Source: Leishmania mexicana MHOM/GT/2001/U1103 (taxonomy: Eukaryota; Euglenozoa; Kinetoplastea; Trypanosomatida; Trypanosomatidae). Taken from it: a DNA stretch of 64,000 nt. Where the stretch lies: the NCBI RefSeq assembly GCF_000234665.1, contig NC_018306.1, forward strand, positions 234,031 through 298,030. The letters are read 5' to 3'. The notes below the pieces were generated by a model. It searched no databases. It was not told the origin of the DNA and worked only from the letters and a program-made list of their open reading frames with translations. How positions within the stretch are numbered: position 1 is the stretch's first letter; every line of letters begins with the position of its first letter. Made by a program: the position numbers and the translations under genes. Positions 48,019 through 58,726 of this stretch are shown one piece after another.

Positions 48019-50832
48019 ATGCGCGTCTCTTCGCCACACAATGGCGGTGGAGCTGGCGGCACCGTAGCGCAGAGGTCTGCTGCTCACAGTGGCGCCAGCG
48101 CGCCGGCGAACACCACCGCCGCCACCGCAGAGCTGCACACCCCGTTGTTCACGGCTGCCGAGAACGCAGAGTTCCAGGCCATTGTGGCGGAGTCCAACAC
48201 CTTCCATGAGTACGAGCGGCAGTATCAAGAGGTGCTCATGACGCTGGAGGGAGATGACGTCCTCGACAAGTTCCGCGCGGAGTACGAGGGCCTCCACAGC
48301 TCCTTGCTGCGCAGTCATGAGGGCGAAGGCCGGCTGCTGCGCAAGTGCACAGACCTGCAGAGCGACATCGATGCCTGCGCGGAGAAGGCGGTTGTGGCGG
48401 CTGAGATGACTCTGGGTGATCGTGACACCATCGCCAGCCTCAAGGGTGAGACGGAGCGCACCTCCCATAGACTGGCGGAGGTGCGGGAGAAGGAGGCGCA
48501 GCTGAAGGAGACGATCGCCACGGTCAAGCGCGAGATCGCGGTGCAGCAGGCGAAGGCGCAGGATCCGATCGAGATGCCAGAGCAGGAGGCGGCCTTACAG
48601 AGTCTACGGCGCCTCCATGAAACACTGCAGCGGGAGGAGGAGCAGCTGACGCAGCAGTTGCGTAGCACCTCTCTTGACATGGCCGCCACGCAGCGGCGCA
48701 TCGCCGCACTGCTGAGCAGCAACTCCGGCAATGCCGCTGAGCTCCGTCTGGTACGCGAGGCCATCGCGCAGAGGGAGGAGGAGGCGCAGAGGGTGCTGGA
48801 GAGCAAGTCTATGAAGGAGCAGGAGCTGCAGGCGGTGCGCGACACGATCGCCCGCCGTATCGCGTACCACACCTCTCAACAGCATACCCTCGAGGCGCTC
48901 GTCGAGGACCACGAGCGCAACGGGCAGGAGCTGCGCGACGTCAGGCAGGAAGAGGCGCGATTGGCCGAAGAGTACCAGGGTGTCTGCCGCCAGCTGCAAA
49001 ACGTCAACACGGCTCTGCAGGAGTGCAATGAGGAGAATGATCTGTGGCAGCGGCGCGTGTACGAGAAGGCGGCGGAGCTGCAGGCGCAGCAGGCCGCAGT
49101 CGCCTCCGTGCACAGGCGCTACGTCAAGGCTCAGAAGGTCGTCGAGGCCCTTCAGCGGCGCAACGCGGTTATGGAGGTGCAGAAATCGGAGCAGGTAGAC
49201 AAGCAGTTCGACGCGGCGGCGCAGCTGAAGAGCAAGGAGGCCGCTCTCGCCCTTGCGAAGCGGGCAGCCCGCAGTGCCGCGCAGACGGCAGCGTCCGTCA
49301 GAGAGGAGGTCAACATTCTGCAGCAGCAAATCACCGGCGAGGCGGCCGAGCAGCATCGCAACGCTGCGTGGCTCGCGGAGAAGCGTGGACAGATACGCGT
49401 GCTCGAGAGCGTGCTGACGTCCTTTGAAGAGCAGATCCAGAGGACGCACCGGGAGGTGTACGTCGTGACGCAGGAGGCCGAGTTTAGCGAGGCGAGAGCG
49501 AAGAAGCAGGCCTTTGCGTGCGCGCACCTCCTCAGCAGCATTGAAAACAAAGAGGCGGAGCTGGCCCAGTACGAGGGGAGTCTGACCGAGTTGGAGGCAC
49601 GCATCAAGCAGCAGCAGGCGCTGCTCGAGTCGATGGTGGCGGAGCGCAACACGTACACCTCGCACTACAACCAGCTGAAGCAAGGCCTCAGTGAGCAGCA
49701 GCATCGGCTCTCACTGCTGCTGGCGAAGGTGCAGTCCATGCGCAGCTCCATTCAGAAGCGGGAGAAGGATGTGAAGCTCGAAGTGGCACACATCCAGCTC
49801 CTGCGGCAGCAGCAAAAGGCGCTTGAGGGGCACGTGACGGACTACCAGCGGCGGACCCACAAGAGGCAGCGGTGCGCTGATGCGCTGGGGGAGGAGATAC
49901 AGCAGCTTCGCGCGGTTCTCAGCGAAGCAGCGGACGAGACGACCCGGCAACAGCGCCGCTGCGATGACGTTGTGCATGAGAGGGACAGACTCAACCGCCA
50001 AGTGACGAACCGCGCCACGGAGCTGCACGCGCTGTACGAGCAGGCCCGCACGCAGCAGTCTCTTCTTCAACACCACGAGGGTCTCTACAATGACCAGGCA
50101 CGACAGCTGGAGCACCTCCAGTACCAGACGTTGCAGTTTGCGCAGCAACTGGAGCAGATGCGCATGTTCGTCGCCCGCCTGCCCGAGTTGCGCGTACTGC
50201 TGAACAACGCCACACGTGAGCTGCAGCGGGAGAAGGTGCGGGTGCAGGCGCTGCTGGATGACGCGTACCACCCCGTTAACGTGCACCCGTACCACGAGGT
50301 GGCCTCGGCAGAGCCGGAGACGTATGCGCTGCTGCAGCGTGTGCAGAAGCTGCAGCGGGTCCTGGTCCAGCGCCAGAATCAACTGGAGGAGCGAGAGGCG
50401 GCTATCCAGTCGGTGGAGCAGCGCTACATGAAAGCCAAGGCCACCGTCGCGCACCAGCCCGGGCCGGAGATCGCGGAGCAGCTGACTGCCTATCAGCAGA
50501 ACCTCGTGAAGAAGGGCCAGCATATGCGGCAGATGCAGGAGGCGCTCGAGTTCTTCAGGTCGCAGACGGACCAGTTCAAGGCTCGACATGACGTACTGCG
50601 AGATCGGCTAACCGAAATGGGTAAGACGTACGCGGCTGGCCGTGCGGAGGAGGAGAGACGCTCCAGAGCAGGCGTTTTGACAGGCGCCACGTCCACCACG
50701 CCACGCCCCGACTCACCATCCGTGACGGCTGAGCCCTTCGTATACCGCGGCTTTGTGGCTCCTCCGCGCACCATGGCGAGCACCGCCACCACGTCAGCAT
50801 TGCGCCTCGCACCACCCCCGCTGAGGGAGTAG
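48019..50832 (+). CDS. CFAP58: CFAP58/CCDC147-family coiled-coil flagellar protein, 937 aa
   Basis: The protein is almost wholly coiled coil after a 40-residue Ala/Ser/Thr N-terminus. Residues 50-165 match the family's N-terminal block: FQAIVAESNTFHEYE, LEGDDVLDKFRAEYEGLHSS, LRKCTDLQSDI and GDRDTIASLKGETER, where human CFAP58 has LAGDKSLEKFRIEYEKLHAV, LMAKCRELNAEI and DDQTTIASLKKEIEK. Length is close to the usual about 870 residues. CFAP58 and its paralog CCDC146 are axoneme/basal-body proteins needed for sperm and flagellar assembly; the paralog is the main alternative identity. A SIDER-like element follows in the 3' region. Confidence 0.82.
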   Translation: MRVSSPHNGGGAGGTVAQRSAAHSGASAPANTTAATAELHTPLFTAAENAEFQAIVAESNTFHEYERQYQEVLMTLEGDDVLDKFRAEYEGLHSSLLRSHEGEGRLLRKCTDLQSDIDACAEKAVVAAEMTLGDRDTIASLKGETERTSHRLAEVREKEAQLKETIATVKREIAVQQAKAQDPIEMPEQEAALQSLRRLHETLQREEEQLTQQLRSTSLDMAATQRRIAALLSSNSGNAAELRLVREAIAQREEEAQRVLESKSMKEQELQAVRDTIARRIAYHTSQQHTLEALVEDHERNGQELRDVRQEEARLAEEYQGVCRQLQNVNTALQECNEENDLWQRRVYEKAAELQAQQAAVASVHRRYVKAQKVVEALQRRNAVMEVQKSEQVDKQFDAAAQLKSKEAALALAKRAARSAAQTAASVREEVNILQQQITGEAAEQHRNAAWLAEKRGQIRVLESVLTSFEEQIQRTHREVYVVTQEAEFSEARAKKQAFACAHLLSSIENKEAELAQYEGSLTELEARIKQQQALLESMVAERNTYTSHYNQLKQGLSEQQHRLSLLLAKVQSMRSSIQKREKDVKLEVAHIQLLRQQQKALEGHVTDYQRRTHKRQRCADALGEEIQQLRAVLSEAADETTRQQRRCDDVVHERDRLNRQVTNRATELHALYEQARTQQSLLQHHEGLYNDQARQLEHLQYQTLQFAQQLEQMRMFVARLPELRVLLNNATRELQREKVRVQALLDDAYHPVNVHPYHEVASAEPETYALLQRVQKLQRVLVQRQNQLEEREAAIQSVEQRYMKAKATVAHQPGPEIAEQLTAYQQNLVKKGQHMRQMQEALEFFRSQTDQFKARHDVLRDRLTEMGKTYAAGRAEEERRSRAGVLTGATSTTPRPDSPSVTAEPFVYRGFVAPPRTMASTATTSALRLAPPPLRE

Positions 50833-51182
50833 ATCCTCCTCTTGGGGGATCCCGCCAGAACACGTGACAGCGACAGTGTCGGTGAAGTCGAGGAGTGCGG
50901 CGGCCCTTCTCACGCAAAGGGCGACCGTCACGCCTTTCCTTTTCCCTCATCGTCATTCTGCTGTTGACGCTCTACACACGATGTACACGTATCCTTTTCT
51001 TTCCCCCTCTCCGTGGACGATGCCCCTCCGCCCCTCGGCCCATCAGCGTCATCATCGCCAGCTGCACCACAGGCGTGAGCGAGAAAGGAGGGCGAGCCGC
51101 GATGCTCTGGCCCGCTGTGCTCCTCATGCGTGGTGTCGCTGCACAAGGCTGCTCCAAGGTGGAAGGAGAGGGGCGGTGGCTT
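50833..51182 (+). other. Intergenic region after CFAP58, before the SIDER-like element
   Basis: No gene seen. Likely 3' UTR of the CFAP58-family gene. Confidence 0.5.
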
Positions 51183-51788
51183 GGTGCACGACACGCACGC
51201 CATGCGCATCTCTGCTGCTCTTCTTTTTCCTCTACGCTCTGTGCCCCGGATGACAAGGGGGGGGGCACACATCTCCGTGCGCGGCATCACGCGGTCCGGT
51301 GGCGCCCCCCTCTCTCCCTGCCAATGCCGAACCACTTTTGGCGGTGACAGGGTGAGGTGCCGACGACGTGGGGAGGTCCGAGCGACGTATCGCTACGGAT
51401 GTCGGCGGTCAGGCCCTGGCTAGCATTGCACCGAAGCCACCCGAGTCCGTGCACGCCTTTGTGCCATCCGTGCTATAAGGCAGGGTGGCGGCGTGACTCG
51501 GAGCGTATCCGACCCCCGCCCCTCACACTGTCCAGTGGTGGTGCGGGGAGCCCGTGTGCCGCCGCGAGGGGGATGCACCAGGCGGCGACCTGCGGCGCGG
51601 GTGTGTGGGTAGAGTGTGAGGCAGGGGCCGCGCTCTCGGATGGCTGAGTAGGCGCATTGTGCTGTAGCGCGTGTGTCTAGCGCTGCCTTCGACCTCGCGA
51701 CGGGTGCCCATGGCAGGGCCGGAGGCTCGAGAGCGGCGGCGCACTTGTGTTGTATGGCAGAGAAACGGGCACACGCTGAGGAAAACAA
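51183..51788 (+). mobile_element. SIDER2-like retroposon, copy B
   Basis: A 606 bp direct repeat of 22739-23343, about 99.5% identical by eye, starting GGTGCACGACACGCACGCC and ending GAGGAAAACAA. Flanking sequences are unrelated to those of copy A. It lies between the CFAP58-family and HSP78 genes. SIDER2 elements in Leishmania 3' UTRs are known to promote mRNA decay, so it could influence the upstream gene. Family assignment is by size, location and A-rich end. Confidence 0.55.
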
Positions 51789-52203
51789 ACTTCTCGGTGA
51801 AGAGCTCGACTCGCTGCGCCTGTCGTTGTCTCGGCGTCTCTCTTGGACGGCTCGACAGCGTTGCCCCCCTTGTGGAGGAGAAAACACAGCATAGCGTTGC
51901 GCGGCGCAACTCTTGCGTGGGGGAGGGGGGGGGGCAGCGTGGCACTCATGGGCGCACGCGCACGGGTTTCTCGCTTGTGACCCACCATAGCCTCCCACAC
52001 GTTCGCGCGTGTGTGCGCAGAGATGCGCGGTGGCCACCGCCGCGTCTCCCTCACCCCTCTCTGACCCCTTTTCTCCCCGCTGACTCCCTCCCTCTCTCTG
52101 TCTGCGGCCATGCCAGGACATCTGCAGACCGTCGCGACTCTTGCCGTTGCGCTCACACACACACACATACACACCTTTACACACACACACAGAGGTACGC
52201 ACA
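51789..52203 (+). other. Intergenic region before HSP78
   Basis: No gene seen. Contains a ten-base G-run near 51927 and CA-repeats at about 52152-52192. Confidence 0.5.
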
Positions 52204-52237
52204 CCTGACCCACCCTCCTCTCTCTCTGCATCTGCAG
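52204..52237 (+). promoter_or_regulatory. Polypyrimidine tract and candidate splice acceptor for HSP78
   Basis: CTCCTCTCTCTCTGCATCTG tract with AG at 52236-52237. Other C/T tracts lie closer to the ATG (52405-52510), so the site is uncertain. Confidence 0.4.
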
Positions 52238-52543
52238 GCACCAACGACATCTGTCTGGCGCTGCACTTCTCTTCAGCTTCACGACGGCACCGACGCGCCC
52301 GCAGCGCACATCAAAGAACAGGAGCGAGTCCGTCTTGTGTGTGCATTCTCTGGGATTCTCACTTCTGCCACCCTTGCCCAGACAGCGGCGGCACACCGGC
52401 CACGTCACAGCTCCCTCCCGCCTTTCTGTCGCATCTCGCCCTCACGGTCTCTCCGTGGCGGTGTCTTCCTGCCCTTCTCTTCGCCGAAGCGCCATCTTTC
52501 CTTGCCCCGTCTCTTCCGCTGAGGGACGCTGCCCCGTCCTATC

Positions 52544-53189
52544 ATGATGCGCAGGCATCTCACTCAGGCCTCCACGGCGCTTCGGTGTGGCAGCACCGCT
52601 GCCCCGGCGGCTCGCGTCGCCTCTTTCATGTGCGGCGGCACCCGCAAAGCTCCCGTGGCGGCTGTGGCGTGCTCGCCGCTGGCATTGAGCACTGCTGCAC
52701 ACCCCGCGTTGAGGACGAGCTGCCGATGGCAGTCGACAGGCATCACGCCGTGGAATAGCAGCGGCAGCAGCGGTGGAGGCGGCAACGGCGGCCAGCAGCA
52801 GGGGCGCACATGGGTGAACCCGAATGCTGTGCCACCGGGCGAGTTCCTAAAGAAGTACGCGCGCGACTTGACCGAGGAGGCGCGCATGGGTCGCCTGGAC
52901 CCCATCGTGGGGCGCGAGGAGGTCATTCGACGCACCATCCAGGTGGTCTCGCGGCGTACCAAGAACAACCCGGTGCTGATTGGTGAGCCTGGTGTCGGTA
53001 AGACGGCCATCGTCGAGGGCCTGGCGCAGCGGATCGTGAAGGGCGAGGTGCCAGAGAGCATCAAGGACCGCCAGGTGTACGCGCTAGACATGGGCACCCT
53101 CGTCGCCGGCGCCAAGTTCCGCGGCGAGTTCGAGGAGCGTCTTAAGGGAGTGCTCAAGGACACCATAGAGTCGAAAGGCAAGGTTATCT

Positions 53190-53220
<31 letters not shown>

Positions 53221-54997
53221 CGCCGGCTCCTCCGGCGATGGGTCCATGGACGCGGCGAACCTGCTGAAGCCGTCACTGGCGCGCGGCGAGCTGCACTGCA
53301 TCGGCGCCACCACCTTGAACGAGTACCGCCAGCACATCGAGAAGGACGCCGCGCTGGCGCGCCGCTTCCAGTCGGTGCTGGTTACGGAGCCCACCGTGGA
53401 AGAGACCATCTCCATTCTGCGCGGCATCAAGGAGAAGTACGAGGCCCACCACGGCTGCCTCATCAAGGACGAGGCCCTCGTCTACGCCGCCGTCAACTCC
53501 CACCGCTACCTCTCGGAGCGTCGCCTGCCGGACAAGGCCATCGACCTGATCGACGAGGCGGCTAGCCGCCTGCGCCTGCAGCAGGAGTCAAAGCCAGAGG
53601 CGCTCGACCTCATCGAGCGCGAGCTGATCCGCCTGAAGATCGAGGCGGAGGCGGTGAAGAAGGATAAGGACGAGGTGGGCAAGGAGAAGCTGGAGAACTT
53701 GTACGAGCAAATTGCGCAGAAGCAGAAGGAGTACGACGCGCTCGAGGAGCGGTGGAAGAAGGAGAAGAACCTGTTCCACACGATTAAGCAGCGCACCGAG
53801 GATCTCGACGTGCTGCGGCACCACCTCGAGCAGGCGATGAGCAGCGGCGACTTTGCCAAGGCGGGCGAGATACAACACAGCCAAATCCCCAACCTACTGA
53901 AGCAGATCGAGAAGGACAAGCACCTCGCCAGCTCCCAGAACTTCATGGTGCACGACAGCGTCACCTCAAAGGACATCGCTGAGGTGATCGCCCGCGCAAC
54001 CGGCATCCCGGTGGCGCAGCTTATGACGAGTGAGCGGGAGAAGCTCATTCACATGGATGCGGAGCTAAAGAAGACGATCATGGGCCAGGATACGGCCATC
54101 GAGTCCATTACGAATGTGGTGCGCATCTCTCGCGCCGGCCTGCACTCGCACAAGCGCCCGCTGGGCGCCTTTCTGTTCCTTGGCCCCACCGGCGTCGGTA
54201 AGACGGAGGTGTGCAAGAGCCTCGCCAAGTTCCTCTTCGACGACGAGTCGTTCATCTGCCGCATCGACATGAGCGAGTACATGGAGCGGCACTCGGTGCA
54301 CCGGCTGATCGGCGCCCCACCAGGGTACGTCGGCTATGAGGAAGGCGGCGAGCTGACGGAGTCGGTGCGGCGTCGTCCTTACCAAATCGTTCTCTTCGAC
54401 GAGTTCGAGAAGGCCCACCCGAGCGTGTCAAACATCCTTCTCCAAGTGCTGGACGAGGGGCACCTGACCGACAGCCACGGCCGCCGCGTCGACTTCAAGA
54501 ACACCATCATCATCCTGACCTCCAACATCGGTGCCGACGCCATTGCCCGCCTGCCGGAGGGGGAGCCGAGCATCAGCGCCATGCCGACTGTCATGGAGCA
54601 GGTGCGGAATCGCCTGGCGCCCGAGTTCATTAACCGTCTCGACGACATCATCATGTTCAACCGCCTCAGCCGCACGGACATCCGCCGCATCGTGGAGATT
54701 TTGTTCGCGCAGGTGCAGAAAATGCTGACAGAGCACAACATCACATTGGAGGGGTCCACGGAGGTGTACGACTGGCTCAGCGTCAACGGCTACAGTACTG
54801 TGTACGGCGCGCGGCCACTGAAGCGTCTCGTGCAGAGCGAACTGCTCAACCAACTGGCGCTGATGCTGCTTGATGGCCGCATCCGTGAGGGTGAGCATGT
54901 GAAGCTGTCTGTGCGGGATAGTCATGTCGTGGTGATTGCCAATCACGCGCTCACTCCTGAGAAGGGGCCGACTGACGAGCGACTGCTGGATCAGTGA
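52544..54997 (+). CDS. HSP78: Mitochondrial HSP78/ClpB disaggregase, 817 aa
   Basis: An AAA+ chaperone that threads and solubilises aggregated proteins with Hsp70. The two ATPase modules are complete: Walker A1 GEPGVGKT (residues 147-154), Walker [11 protein letters not shown], the ClpB middle-domain coiled coil (about 350-470), Walker A2 GPTGVGKT (547-554), and the second Walker [16 protein letters not shown]. The bacterial ClpB N-terminal domain is absent. In its place is an about 95-residue leader rich in Arg/Ala/Ser and poor in acid ([20 protein letters not shown]), consistent with a mitochondrial presequence. This matches mitochondrial Hsp78 and not cytosolic Hsp100. The methionine pair at 52544 is the first in frame after C/T-rich leader sequence. 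Confidence 0.95.
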
Positions 54998-55852
54998 GGC
55001 CCCATCCGCACATGAAGATGCGAAGGGACGCTGCTCTCGTCACCGCCGTCCCTTCGCCTCCCGCCACGAATGCCCGCTCCAACGCAGCCACAACACGGAG
55101 CAGCGGCTACTCCTTGTCGTTCTTCTCTTTCTTACGAGCTTTTTTTAGAGTGGCATTCGGATAAGCGTCTGTCGGTGTGTGTGGGGGGGGCGAGAGCGGT
55201 GGGCGGTGACACCTCTCGCTCAGTGTGGACACGGTATGACGTCCTCTTTGCTTTTCGCTTCTCCCACCACCACCACCACCGCGACGCAGAGCCCCCCGAC
55301 ATTCTTGCGGTGCGCCGGTGGTAAACTGCGCAGATGTGCGTGTGCGTGTGTGGTCGGCCTTTGTTGTGGTGCATTCTTCGTCGCTGGTCTTCGGCTGCCT
55401 CGGCGCGCCGGCGCGCATCCTCTGTTTATCGCTGTTTTCTCCGGCAGTATTATAAAATCGACCATCGCGAAGACACGCGCGCGTGCCCTCTTCTTTCACA
55501 TGCTCAAAGCTCTCTCAACCTCCAACACCACCGTTACGGCGCACGCATGGGTGCGGGGATGCGTGCGTGAGTGCGCGAGAGAAGAGAGGTAGAGAGACAG
55601 ATCTGCGGAGCAATCAGCGTAGCGGGTGCGGTGACCTCCCTGCTGGCCTCCTGTCTTCTGCCATTCCCTAGCAGTCTTTATCCACTCGCTGCAGCTGGGC
55701 CCTTGTTCCCCAGCGATGGGCAGCTGTCCGCTTCTGTAAAGGATCACCTGCGGGTGCGGCACACCCTCTCGCTCTCCGTGCAGAGGCGCATTACGCTGCA
55801 CTGCATTGAGGGCCATCCTCGTGCACTCCTCTTGCGACCTCAACCCTCCTGC
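54998..55852 (+). other. Intergenic region after HSP78
   Basis: No gene seen. Expected 3' UTR of HSP78; includes T-rich (55133-55147) and CAC-repeat (55264-55281) stretches. Confidence 0.55.
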
Positions 55853-55894
55853 TTCCCTCCTTCCCTCCTTCCCTCCTTCCCTCCTTCCCTCCTT
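55853..55894 (+). repeat. TTCCCTCC microsatellite / polypyrimidine tract
   Basis: About five tandem copies of the 8-mer TTCCCTCC. It forms an ideal trans-splice tract, but the first AG after it (55926-55927) lies 3' of the ATG at 55909, which casts doubt on that start. Confidence 0.75.
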
Positions 55895-55908
55895 CACTCT
55901 GCACTTGC

Positions 55909-56450
55909 ATGCGTGCGAACCTGTCAGCAGGCGACAGCGGCGTCATCACGAGTTGCACCGCTGCGCGACTGCGTTCTCCACAGGACTTGGCTACACGAGA
56001 GCAAAGTGTGTCCGCATCGAACGGGCAGCGCTTCGGCTTTCTTGACGCCCTCGCGTTGTGGCGTCGCGAGTATGACGAGGGCGCTGCCGAGATGTCGTTA
56101 ATCTTCTCCACCACGTCGCCACCCCCCGTAGAGGTCCTCGCGGACGACTCGCGGTGGGACGCACTTGCTGCAGAGTGCCAGAGATGTTCAGCGAGCCTCT
56201 ACAAGTGCAGACAGGAGGCAGAGCGGATTGTGCAGTCGATGGACGGTGCGCTGTTTTGTGCTGCGCTCGAGGCCACGCCACCATCCTTGTGTGGTGCCGA
56301 TCTTTCGAGCAGTGGTCCGCCTTCTCTCCGTTAGCGGTAGCGGGTGTGCGTGTTTGGGGGGGGAGGGTGCATGACGCCGACGTCTCTTCTCCCTACACCT
56401 CCGGAGAGTCCTTCAAATACCTGCCCCCCTCCAAGCCGTACAGCCCGTAG
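55909..56450 (+). pseudogene. Possible small cysteine-rich gene with a frameshift
   Basis: The frame 55909-56334 encodes 141 residues including ECQRCSASLYKCRQE, where the outer cysteines form a CX9C spacing, and a later CAALEATPPSLC (CX10C). The frame stops at 56332. The zero frame continues with protein-like RSFEQWSAFSPLAVAG and DADVSSPYTSGESFKYLPPS up to the TAG at 56448, suggesting one frame change around 56270-56335. The likely splice AG lies inside the first frame, so translation might instead begin at 56092. I do not recognise the product. A broken intermembrane-space CHCH protein is one reading; a chance open frame is the alternative. Confidence 0.35.
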
Positions 56451-57030
56451 TGAGGTTGTCCTCGCTCTTGCAGTCCTTGTCGTTGTTGAAGTGCTGTTGA
56501 CGCACCCCCTCGCTTTCTCTCCGTAGGTGCCCCGCTTCATTGTGTGCTGCTCTGCAGTGACTTCGGTCTTCGAGACCGAGGCCAATCTGCTTATAGCGCG
56601 TCTCCGCTGCTGCTGCTGCGCTGTCATGTGAGAGTGCGTACAGACTCATCGTCTTTCCTACTGCGACCCGCCTGCTTGCGGCGCTATCGGCCACGCTCAG
56701 CATATCCTCCGTCGGTGTCGTCTGCCTCTCTTTCCGTGTTGCTCGCTGAAGCCTCCGGTGCTGTGCCCTCGGGTGGTGTGCCACGAATCCGCGCTCAGGG
56801 ACGCGGGCCCACTGTGCTTCCCTTGGCAGCGTTACGTCGCGGCCCCTTCATCGTGTCTTGCGTGCCCAAGGCCACCCCCACTAACCCGTCTTTCTCTCGC
56901 TTTCTCATCTACGCAACCCGTGCGGCGGCAGCGTCACGCAAGCACACGCAGACGGAAGCTCTCGCCTTGCACGATTCGCGTCCCTCGTTCCCATTCGCCT
57001 CCTCCTCGTCCTATCGCCCGCTGCAAGCAC
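56451..57030 (+). other. Intergenic region before the SDR remnant
   Basis: No gene seen; several C/T-rich stretches but no supported product. Confidence 0.5.
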
Positions 57031-57777
57031 GGCGCAGAAGCCCGTGAGCAAAGCCGCCACGGTGACTGGCACCGGTGCCGACCTGGGCCGCGTCATCTCG
57101 GAGACGCTGCTTGAGCACGACTGCGCGGTATTCTTGGCCAATGTCGACGGCGCCTCTGTAGCGTCGCTGGCGGATGAGCTAGACATCCACGGCGGCGGCG
57201 CTGGCCGTGCCTCGTGAGAAACAGTGGGCCACTGCGGCGGCGGCATGCAGGAGCGCGCTTGGTTGCGTGGACATTCTTGTGTGCCACGCCGGCATCAACA
57301 CCATGGAAGGCTTGGAGAGCACAACGCTGGATGTGGGGCGCAATACAATGGATGGGAGTGCCTTGAGCACCTTCCTTGGCACCCGCACCCTGGTGCCGCT
57401 GATGAAGGCGCAAGGGGGTGGGGGTCGGAAGCATCCTGTCTGTCGCATCCGTGGGTCCGTTACGCGACACCACGGTACCGCCCGCGTATAGCACAAGTGA
57501 GGATGCGGTGCTTCTCATGTGCGAGTCCCTGGCGCTGGAGCTCATTCCCTCTAACATCTGCGTGAACGTGAGGTGCCCCGGCACGTGCGACACACCAATG
57601 GGTGAGCGCCTAATGCCTCTGAAGCACCAGCAGCCGAGGAGAACCTCGGCAAGGTCTTGCCGATCGGGCGCCTTCAGCATCCGCACGTGATCACAGAGCC
57701 AGTTTCATTCTTCGCATCAGACCGCACGCCGTGGATTTTGGGCGCAGACGTCAGCATCGACGGCAGCTCCACAGTGA
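57030..57777 (+). pseudogene. Short-chain dehydrogenase/reductase (SDR) pseudogene
   Basis: SDR landmarks occur in order but in three frames: AATVTGTGADLGRVISETLL (dinucleotide-binding TGxxxGxG region, 57050-57110), CVDILVCHAGIN (the NAG strand with N changed to H), ILSVASVGPL, the active-site YSTSE (57487-57501) where YxxxK has Glu instead of Lys, LALELIPSNICVNVRCPG, and the C-terminal LPIGRLQHPHVITEPVSFFA with WILGADVSIDGSS. Frame breaks fall near 57200-57217 (stop TGA at 57215), at a G-rich run near 57410-57425, and near 57600-57640. No in-frame ATG precedes the Rossmann strand. Loss of the start, the frame and the catalytic Lys together support a genuine dead gene. The original substrate is unknown. 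Confidence 0.8.
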
Positions 57778-58560
57778 AATCGCACGCGCAGGCGGCGCAT
57801 CGAAACGTCAAAGCCGCATGGAGACGAGAAGGAGGGAGATGGGGGGGCCGTCTGTGTCCGTGTGGGCGCACAAACCTATCCACCATCAAGTCCCTCGCCA
57901 CACCCACCGTCTCTCAACTGTCTGATTTACCGCCGAGACACCGCTGTCCACGTCTGCTTTCTCTTCTCCGCCCCGTCCACCATCGCCATAGGCTGACTGT
58001 GCACCGCTGCCGTCGTCACTGATGCGTGCCGCACAGACGGGCGCGGCCACGTCCACCCATCGCGGCTTCTCTCTCTGGCCGCTCATCGCCGACTTACACT
58101 CTTCGCTTTCCAGTTTGTGCGCGCGCTCTCCCTCATCGCTTTTCAACGCTGTTCCACGTTGCACCGACATACACGCTGTCGGTGCCTCCTCCTCCAGGAA
58201 GCGGCCGTTGCCATGCCAACGTACTCCTCGCGGAATGACTGAGTTTTTCTCTCCAACGAGCCACCTCGCGGTGCCTGTGCTGCAGCGGCTCATTTGCGCG
58301 CGGGTGAACTCACATCCGTGTGCACTCCAGCACACGCGCGGCGACACATGTGCATCCCCTTCTCCCCTGCTGGCCAACGTGGTGAACCGCGCGCTTTGCC
58401 ATTTCGCTCTCTCCCTCTCTTTCCCCTCGCCCCGTTTCCATCTGTTCCACTCACCTCTCTATCCCACGGCCTCTCGCGGTTGCCACGGTCCACTTGCACA
58501 CGGACATGCTTGGGGCCGCGAGTCTGGTGCTTCGCCTTCGCAGTTGATCCACAACACGTA
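57778..58560 (+). other. Intergenic region before the M3 peptidase gene
   Basis: No gene seen. The peptidase frame is open upstream to 58022, but that extension is Ser/Arg/Pro-rich 5' UTR-like sequence. Confidence 0.55.
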
Positions 58561-58615
58561 TTGCTTTCTCCTCTTCCTCTCTCCGCCGCCCCCTGTTCTT
58601 CCCCACTCCTGTGAG
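58561..58615 (+). promoter_or_regulatory. Polypyrimidine tract and splice acceptor for the M3 peptidase
   Basis: Strong C/T tract (CTTTCTCCTCTTCCTCTCTC and following) with the first AG at 58614-58615. No ATG intervenes before 58727, giving a 5' UTR of about 111 nt. Confidence 0.65.
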
Positions 58616-58726
58616 CGTGTTACGCTGCCACAACTTTCCTGGCGCATCTCTACGCCAGCCAAGCAACGACCCTTCCTTTTGACTTTCACCCCTGTAAGTG
58701 CTGCCCATCTTCTCAAGCGCGCCAAC

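Noticed and set aside
48604..49704. 366-residue minus-strand Leu-rich frame inside the CFAP58-family gene
   Set aside because: Antisense reading of CAG/GAG-rich coiled-coil codons gives Leu-rich peptide automatically.
58022..58726. In-frame N-terminal extension of the M3 peptidase
   Set aside because: It lies upstream of a strong polypyrimidine tract and AG (58614-58615) and lacks conservation-like sequence; the ATG at 58727 gives the normal family length.
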